Origin: Aldrovandia affinis
Lineage: Eukaryota > Chordata > Actinopteri > Notacanthiformes > Halosauridae
Length of the DNA stretch: 64,000 nucleotides
Assembly (NCBI GenBank): GCA_029706075.1
Contig: JAINUG010000395.1
Coordinates: 372,001-436,000 of the forward strand
Direction of reading: 5' to 3'
In this document: positions 39,166 to 64,000 of the stretch, piece by piece
How the letters are laid out: every line of letters starts with the position of its first letter
Numbering within the stretch: the first letter of the stretch is position 1
Notes under the pieces: generated by a model
The model's database searches: none
Told to the model about the DNA's origin: nothing
The model's input: only the letters and a program-made list of their open reading frames with translations
Translations under genes and position numbers: made by a program

Positions 39166-40309
39166 GTTTGTGTCAAGTGATGAAAAACCCAGCCCGTTTT
39201 GTATTACCCTTGGGGTTGCACTCCTCTTTATTGTGCCTGCCTGGACAGGCTGAAGCCGGTGGAAATATGTCCTGGGGTCTTTGATTCATTGACGGGGAGG
39301 GGGGAGCTGGGGGTTGTGCAACAGTTGGGGTGGCTGGATCCGGCAGTAGGATTTCCACTGCTCTGAAAGCACCCGGACAGCAGGCTGAGAATCTAGTCCA
39401 GGCCCCATATGGCTCCCAGACTTAAGGACTTTGTGTACTCGAGGCAGCTGTTTTAGTTAGTCAGCATTTAAGGCATATTTTCGACTTCTTCAATGGACAG
39501 AGATCCCCACAGAGGTAGTGCACTCTTATCAAAGCTTGGACCTTTGTAACTAGTGGAACTATTACAGTGTACTGTCAGTGTCCCACAGAAAGATGTACAA
39601 ACATATTTAATTCTCAGGAACATCCAACATATTATTGTCACACAGGGTTTTCAATCAGCTGTTTTAGTTTTGAATTATGAGACATTTACAGCATATAGAG
39701 CTGTTTGAGACCTTTCAAAGTGTGTTAAAAACAATTATGAAGTAAATTATGACAAAAATGTAATATCTACACACATTCGTGTGCATGCCCAGCCCCTTAT
39801 GTCACTGAATCTGCTCTTACCAAGTCAGCACCCTCTGACTTCAGAGTAAGGAGTGTCTCGGAGTTCAAAGACTAATGTGCAAAACAATGCAGATCCCCTG
39901 TGGTCGGGTCATGCAGCGGCCATTACCCAGCATGCTCCGTGGCTTTTAGGGAAAAAATCCAGCCCTCAGGCTGACCAGCATTGATGATGTGGCGAGAGTC
40001 CAGGGACCTATTTTCGTAATGGCGTCATCTGCCCGAACTCTGAACGGAGAGGACGCCCACCATGCTGTGCTTATCTCCGAATCGCTACCATGAGTGGCTG
40101 GAATGGGCGTAATTACAGCAATTTCTGAAGTGTTTTTCCTTTCAAAGCCCCAATCACACAGATGTTTTCCTTCGTCGCAATCAAATTGAAAGCTGAAAAG
40201 GGGGAGTGAGACCTTCACAGTAATTGCTGAAAATTGTCCTGTTGTGGAGTATATGACATTCAGATTGGTTAATGTATGATGCACCATATGGCGGAGTTGG
40301 TGTCACCAG

Positions 40310-41020
40310 TCTGATGTAGTAGGTGTACACGGGGTATACATGGGTGCCATAGGCCAATATGGGTGATGTATATTACTGATCTACAAGGGTGATGTACATG
40401 GGTGATGTACAGGAGTGAAGTACATGGTTGATGTACATCATATACAGGTAACTGCAAAAATGAAGAAAACATCAACATAAAGTGTTTTAATAGGCCGTTG
40501 GGCCACCATAAGCCACCAGAAGAGCTTCAGTGCGCATTGACATATATTCTACAAGTGTCTGGAACTCTATTTGAGGTATGCAACACTATTCTTCCGAAAT
40601 TCCATAATTTGTCGTTTTGTTGATGGTCGTGGAAAATGCTGTCTCAGGCGCCGCTCCGGAATCTCCATGGTGTTCAATTGGGTCTGGTGACTGATACGGC
40701 CATGGCATATACTTCACATCGATTTCATGCTCATCAAACCACTCATGCACTCATGCCCTGTGGATGGGGGCATTGCCATCCTGGAAGAGACTCCCATCAG
40801 AAATGCTTCACCATAGGATGATGGTGATCACTCAGAATGTCTTTGTATTTATTGGCGTTTACCTTGCCCTCTAAGGGGTTGAGTGGACCTAAACACCACC
40901 CCACACCATAAAAGAGCAGCCAGTATCCCTCATTTAAGTGTTTCCTTTATTTTGACAGTTACCTGTACATGGGTGGTGCACATGGGTGATGTACGTAGGT
41001 GGTGTATATGAGTGATACAT
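40310..41020. repeat. Degenerate GGTGATGTACAT tandem repeat, split by a transposon
   Basis: Units such as GGGTGATGTACATGGGTGAT lie at 40310-40442 and resume at 40968-41020 (GGGTGGTGCACATGGGTGAT, GTACGTAGGTGG). The Tc1-type element sits between the two parts. Confidence 0.75.
40443..40967 (-). mobile_element. Tc1/mariner-type element with decayed transposase, 521 bp between TA sites
   Basis: Flanked by TA, with termini CAGGTAACTGCAAAAATGAA and its complement near 40940-40965. The minus strand shows decayed transposase motifs: QDGNAPIHRA (second catalytic Asp region), WFDEHEIDVKYMPWP, and IEFQTLVEYM. It is longer than its relative at 22217 but also non-autonomous. Confidence 0.8.
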
Positions 41021-41386
41021 ACTTGTGGGAGCCCAGGCTTTGCTAGATTCCCTCTGACAGCACTGAGAGTAGTTTAGGGTAGACTGACTGTTTTCCTGGG
41101 CTGACTCCTTCTGAGTCGATGCCCTTTTTTGTGCATGAGGAAAGCACATACTAAGATTGGGTTCCACTGTACAGAGAGGAGCAGGAGCCTGACCAGTCAG
41201 AGGGCTTTGCATGTGTTATATTTAGGGTTGTTTGTTTTTACATCTGGATGCAAATGAATTCCACAATTGAGTCATGGACAGGCCTGTCTTTCCCCAATGT
41301 TGAGTGGCACAGAAAGTTACTGTTAGAGGGGACCATTGCAACAGGTTCTGAGACCATTGCAACAGGTTATCTTACGTTAAGTCCCA

Positions 41387-41625
41387 GTGTTTACCTGAGT
41401 TGCTTCAGGGCATGTAAAGCTGAGCAGGTGATTCATATGTAAAACGTAAGGTTTGTGGAGGCCTCTGCTAAACAAATGCACAGATTAGAAGGTGGATCAC
41501 CGCACCCTGACTGACTGCTTCTTTATAGATGTAAACTCACATACTACAAATAACTCGTGATATAGTGGGTGTAGGTGCAGTGTGTAAGTGAGTAAGCATG
41601 TAAACTCTAGATCTCTCTGTTAAGT
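41387..41625. repeat. Segmental duplication, copy B, with one minisatellite unit
   Basis: Diverged copy of 37721-37885 followed at 41567-41610 by a single unit of the 57-bp minisatellite (GTGGGTGTAGGTGCAGTGTG, TAAGTGAGTAAGC). It ends about 140 bases before the pls3 start-codon exon. Confidence 0.8.
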
Positions 41626-41764
41626 GAAGTCCCAGTGTTGGGAAACAGTACCAGGAAGAACCGACAACGTCCTCTTCTCTCTAACTGGTTGTTGGTTGTT
41701 GTGCCGTGGCCTGACTCCATGCTTATTGTTAACTCCGCCCCAACTGCGCTCCCTATCTCCGCAG

Positions 41765-41811
41765 GATCACTGACACTCTTGGACTAGCAGCTGCAGGTGG
41801 TCTCCAAGGAG
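41765..41811 (+). other. pls3: 5' UTR part of the first coding exon of pls3
   Basis: A pyrimidine-rich acceptor (CTCCCTATCTCCGCAG) ends at 41764, so the exon carrying the start codon begins with about 47 untranslated bases. The reading frame stays open upstream of the ATG through a GTG at 41797, but GTG is not expected as a vertebrate start. The ATG at 41812 matches the position of the plastin N-terminus. At least one further 5' exon must lie upstream. Confidence 0.75.
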
Positions 41812-59848
<18,037 letters not shown>

Positions 59849-61025
59849 AGAGGCCATGCCATGCCATGCCGGGCCGGGCCAGCACAGAGACCAACATCTC
59901 GCCCACAAGCCATTTGCTGGTTGAAAGGCTTCTGGTTAAAGGAATTACTACAGCCATTGTTTAAAAGAGAAAAAAAAGAGTCAATTAATAGACATTAAAA
60001 CTAAAGAATCTTGTTTTGCTTTGGCAAGACCTAAGTCTTGATCATGGGGTGGGGGGTGGGGATGAGGGGGAGGGGGCAGGTGATGTTCGGCTATAGAGAG
60101 ACCAAAATAACATTCCCACCCCCCACCCCCTCCAAATATGACGGATTCATCTGCGAAGGTACACGTTGCTGAAATGCATTCATATCATAAACCTGCAAGA
60201 TGACTCCATCTACAAAGAGAGACCACTGTCTGAGGGCCGAAGCTAATGCAAGACTCCTTGTATATTTTACTTTGCCTATTTCTTTTTTGGTTTCTTGGGG
60301 GATCTGTAGATGGCGAAGGTGTAGTTAGTTGTATGGATCTTTTTGAGGCTTGGTCTTATTTTCACGGACTCAGTTTGGATGGCTTTGGAAATGAGAAGGT
60401 GGCTGACCACACTCAGTATTTCTGTGACGCAGTGCTTTCCTTTAGTGGCTTTTTGTACCATTCAGACGGAGGCTTATTTTCTTATTTTTATACCTTATAT
60501 ACAATGTACCAAAAAAAGATATGAGAAACAATGCGCGATAACATCCTTTCCAGGTAGAAGCTTTAAAACATTCCATTGTTATGAACGCATTTTAGTATGT
60601 GTCTTACGTACGTGTATACCCAAAAATGATGCTTTTACATAAAGAAAAAGCAAGGAACTATGCATGAATAACCTGTAGTTTTAATGTGAATCAGTAGACA
60701 CCCTGGAGCCTGAAAACTGCAGATTTTCTTTTGACAGGAACGGCTTCATGCTGTATTTCCATGGGTTGGGAAATGGTGGTGGGGGCGGGGGAGGGGGGAT
60801 GTTGTTGGTGAGGAAACTGATGGCCACTGTCAAAGACGGAAGACAGTGGGGGAAACGGTCATCATTTGGTTCAAAGAGCCTAATGCTGTGGAGAAAACTG
60901 GAAATGTTTAGCCATGTGACACTCTGTAATCTATGGACAAAAAGCGGTTCAATGACAACAAGGCAACGACAACTGTATCTGGGTGACAACTGGTAAAACT
61001 GAAATAAAACTATTCCAAGCATTTC
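59849..61025 (+). other. pls3: pls3 3' UTR
   Basis: No coding sequence follows the stop, and a single well-placed AATAAA at 61003-61008 implies a 3' UTR of about 1.17 kb. It contains a G-rich run (60045-60076), a complementary C-rich run (60115-60133) and a second G-rich run (60774-60799). Short open frames here are chance. The exact cleavage site is inferred. Confidence 0.7.
61003..61008 (+). terminator. pls3: Candidate polyadenylation signal AATAAA of pls3
   Basis: Canonical hexamer 1155 bases after the stop codon, followed by a T-rich and GT-containing stretch (TTTCTTCTGTGTCTCTGTC) suited to a downstream element. Cleavage is expected around 61018-61028. Confidence 0.6.
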
Positions 61026-61235
61026 TTCTGTGTCTCTGTCTTGATTTTGATCGATGGCACTTAGAGCATGGAGGTGAGTCTGTGGTAGTGAAAGCAGGCT
61101 GCTTATATCAGATATCAGCCCTGGAGACAATGGAGCACAGACATCAGAGAGCACTACTGAATCAAGATCAGAGACCAGCTGTGTGATTAAGGTAGTCAAA
61201 GAGGATGTCTGTGTGTGTGTGTTTTCCTCTGTGTC

Positions 61236-61237
<2 letters not shown>

Positions 61238-61271
<34 letters not shown>
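61238..61271. repeat. (GT)n microsatellite
   Basis: About 17 GT units just downstream of the pls3 polyadenylation signal. Confidence 0.9.
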
Positions 61272-61272
<1 letters not shown>

Positions 61273-61412
61273 GCTTGTGTCTGTGTGTCTGTGCTTGCCT
61301 CTGTGTCCATTTTTTGCGTGTGTGTGTGAAGCTCCAGAAAGATGGGATAAAAATGCAGGCATGAGGCCTGAAAAATCCCACTCCCCTCACCTCTTAGTTA
61401 ATTGTTTCCTTA

Positions 61413-61839
61413 TCGGTCCTTGAACTCTTCAAGTAATCATTCCACTCTCCTCCCATTCTTCCATCTCTTCTCCAGCTGTTGAGTGTAGCAGACCCGTCTT
61501 GCTGTTCCCACACTACGACTCTTTTTCCCGTAGTGTGGGAACAGCGAGACGGGTCTGCTACAGACACTCAACCGTGAGACAGCGGTGCCGGCCCATCTGC
61601 ATAGCAGAAGCTCCACTTCGGAGTCTTAAAACCATTGTCAAAACGGACCAGTCTGCACTCCTCCTCTCAATAGAGAGGCATTGCCGAGAGAAAGTATGGC
61701 TTTGGGGGTCTGTAGGGTTTCCATTGTGAGAGGGAGGAGGAAAGGGAGAGGGAGGGAGGGAGCAATGGAATAACAGCTGGAGAAGAGATGGAAGAATGGG
61801 AGGAGAGTGGAATGATTACTTGAAGAGTTCAAGGACCGA
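61413..61839. repeat. Nested inverted repeat with identical 68-bp outer arms
   Basis: 61413-61480 and 61772-61839 are exact reverse complements (68 of 68 as read). Directly inside lies a second inverted pair, 61478-61517 and 61529-61572, with one substitution and a 4-base indel around an 11-base spacer. The right side has an extra 199 bases (61573-61771) between the inner and outer arms. No coding sequence or transposon terminus was recognised. Confidence 0.9.
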
Positions 61840-63959
61840 AGGGGCAAGGGTGGGTGCACACCCACGTACAACATAAATTGGCTCAGCATCGAAGGGAATG
61901 ATCGGCGGCTGATGATCGTTCCATAATTAATGAAGAGCGCGGCGAGAACAGATGAAACGCAAGCGCCTTTTTTCCCCCCTGCCGCAATCAGCGCTCTTCA
62001 AAGGGACGAGGACCTTCCTGAATAATGATGGGCTCCTCGCCACAAAGGAGAGCGAGCCGGGCTTTCAAGGATAGGGCTGGACGGTCTTTGCCTCTACAGC
62101 CTCTTTCACAGACTTCCTTTATGGGCAGGGGAGCATGTATGGAGGCTGAGAGTGATAGAGACAGAGAGAGAGAGAGAGAGAGAGGGAGGGAGGGACAGGA
62201 CAGGAGAGTCATTCTTGTTTCCTTCTAGTCCTGTGAGAGAGTGAGAAAGGGAGCCAAAGGGAGGTGTCTGTAATCTGGAGCGCTCAGAGTGCACTTGAAA
62301 GCCTCGCCCCCTCCCTCTTGGCCATTCTCATCCCTCCCACTCAATTCCTCCATCAGACTGGGATCTCAAAATGTCCAGGTGGCCGTCCGAGGAGTGCAGA
62401 CCTACGATCATCTTACACTGGTCTGGGTACAGTGGAGCTACAGGGCTTTGAAGAGAGACATCGTGGCTGTGGACAAGTACACTGATCAGTGTCAGTGGAG
62501 TTACGAAGTCACAAAGAAGAAGGATACACAGACACAGGTGCTGGAGAGGAGTAGACCTATCTAACAGGATATAGCCCAGAGGAGGGAGTCGAGGTTGAGT
62601 CTGAGACCGAGCGGAGTATTGGGTGTGGGCATAGGTCAAGCTTGGAACACTTGGATATAGCAGCAGTGGCTGGATGCTCGTTCCCAGATCGGATGACTGG
62701 TGAAGTTTCTTCCAAGTGACACATCGCAGGACAGTGAGACAAGGTGGTGAGTGCTGTTAAAAGAGGACTGTTCAAAATCAGATGTTCTGATGTGCACGCA
62801 CTCACAAACACACACCTTTAAAAACACAGTCCTCTAACAATGCATAACTAACAAGCCTGGCAACTCACAGAACGCAAATAGTGGTTCCGCTCTTTATGTC
62901 GATGTACAATATGTGATTGTTCAAGGTTGGAAGAATGATAAGCTGTTGCAGGGGGTGGTGAGAAATAAACTCTCCCCAAATATAGACACACACCGTACTC
63001 AGTATACATGAGTATCATATCTGCACCCAACACTGCACATTTACTCTGTGATGCTGAAGTGTGCTATTGTAATGTGCACAAAAGTGTACACTAGATGATA
63101 TCCCTCTTAAAAAAGATCATTCTTGTCACCTTGTATCTGTATGGATAAGATATTGTAAACTTCTTTGCAATTTCTTGCTCCTTGAAGAGAAACTGAAGTT
63201 TGATTGGACTGATGTAAGAGGTACTGATGCCTGTTGAGAGGCATTTCCTAGTCACACTCACAGCGCGGAAACTGGGGCTGCCAGGTGCCCAGACGGCAAA
63301 CCAATTAAATAAACGCTGTTAAATGAGGCTATAAAATGGCTAACCATTTTTACAAAATGGCTATTAAGTCCCTTTCTGCCCTCCTGTGACCTGCACAAAT
63401 CAATCTCCTCGCTCCCTGTCACTTTCTGTCTTCTCACAGCTCGCAGAATTAAAAATTAAGCTCATTTAGGGTTTTCTTTGCCAATTGAGGGCAGCGGTGA
63501 TGTATTTTACTGTATTTGAGCTCCATGCAATCAAAGTGCAGAACCATATCTCACTAATGGCACATAAGGGCCCAGTGTGAAGTGTTTCTCTTTCTCTCTC
63601 CTTTCTCGCCTTCTCCATCTCTCTGTTCTCTTTTATGTCTTGTTCACTCGCTCCTTATTTGATCTCTTGAATGGGTGGGGGGATACAGTGCAATATCTGC
63701 TGTTGCTATGGAAGGCAAGGTTGTATCCATGGTGACAATGGCTTCTCTGAGGCGAAAGGATGCTAAAAGGATGCGTTCCTGCCTTGTTGGACCCATTATT
63801 ATTTGCTCCTCCTTGAGCAAGAACAAGTGTTGACAATGTGGATGTTATCCACATTCACTGCTGGGAGACTCACTAAGACTACCAGATCAAATTCAAATAC
63901 GCTACACCTTGCCTCCATAAAAGGGCTCTTCTATGAGTACCAAAACGCCTCATTCACTC
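61840..63959. other. Non-coding downstream of pls3
   Basis: No coding exon recognised. 61895-62060 and 63240-63570 are unique, repeat-free and contain TAATTA and AATTAA-type homeodomain cores, as in many vertebrate conserved non-coding elements. Paired X-box-like motifs are at 63702-63736. Confidence 0.4.
62157..62190. repeat. (GA)n low-complexity tract
   Basis: AGAGACAGAGAGAGAGAGAG run followed by GGGAGGGAGGGA. Confidence 0.9.
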
Positions 63960-64000
63960 GAGCAGTGGTTTCCAACCCTCTCCTCGCAAACCCCCGGCCG
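63960..64000. repeat. Possible interspersed repeat, cut by the window edge
   Basis: AGCAGTGGTTTCCAACCCTC followed by TCCTCGCAAACCCCCGGCCG resembles the start of a common vertebrate repeat (CAGTGGTTCCCAA-CCTGGTCCT type). Only 40 bases are visible. Confidence 0.35.

Noticed and set aside
41797..41811. Upstream GTG start extending plastin by five residues
   Set aside because: GTG is not expected as a start here, and the ATG at 41812 has good context and matches the plastin N-terminus.

Overview
The window looks like a piece of a teleost fish chromosome. It holds one clearly supported protein-coding gene, a plastin (fimbrin) best matching plastin-3 (pls3), on the + strand. Its 15 coding exons (41812-59848) are joined by GT-AG introns. 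The organism call rests on this vertebrate exon layout and on the surrounding repeats, which are of fish type: Tc1-like transposons, LINE 3' ends, tRNA-headed SINEs, a SINE/LINE pair sharing one 3' tail, solo LTRs and long CA/TG, CT and ATCT tracts. No species can be named, and nothing prokaryotic or viral was found.

Layout. 1-36500: no recognisable host coding exon. This part is mostly AT-rich non-coding DNA with decayed mobile elements: an internally deleted LINE (2147-2827), a 1.26 kb palindromic foldback element (2908-4171), LINE 3' ends, two probable solo LTRs (8252-8843 and 12246-12801), a Tc1 remnant (15160-15590), a reverse-strand LINE (16664-17700), a deleted Tc1-type element (22217-22517) and a nearly full-length Tc1 transposase pseudogene with two in-frame stops (30302-31336). 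36500-41764: the probable 5' region and first intron of pls3, with a candidate non-coding exon (37259-37373), a 57-bp minisatellite, a local segmental duplication and a Tc1-type element that splits a tandem repeat. 41765-59848: the coding part of pls3. 59849 to about 61025: its 3' UTR, with G-rich and C-rich runs and an AATAAA signal at 61003. 61025-64000: downstream DNA with a nested inverted repeat (61413-61839) whose outer arms are identical over 68 bases, possible conserved non-coding blocks, and two RFX X-box-like motifs.

The joined exons give 1884 nt, that is 627 residues plus stop: two EF-hands followed by four calponin-homology (CH) domains, the plastin architecture of a calcium-regulated actin-bundling protein. 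Reading frame and exon phases are intact throughout. A few substitutions at normally invariant plastin positions deserve checking (Asn in EF-hand 2 loop position 6, Arg186, Phe213, one extra residue near 439).

No novel multi-gene system is visible. The most unusual signals are structural: the identical-arm inverted repeat downstream of pls3, the palindromic element near the start, the repeat split by a transposon, and a 3' UTR G-tract that can either fold as a G-quadruplex or pair with a downstream C-tract. Family comparisons were made from memory without database searches. Non-coding 5' exons, promoters and conserved elements are inferences.
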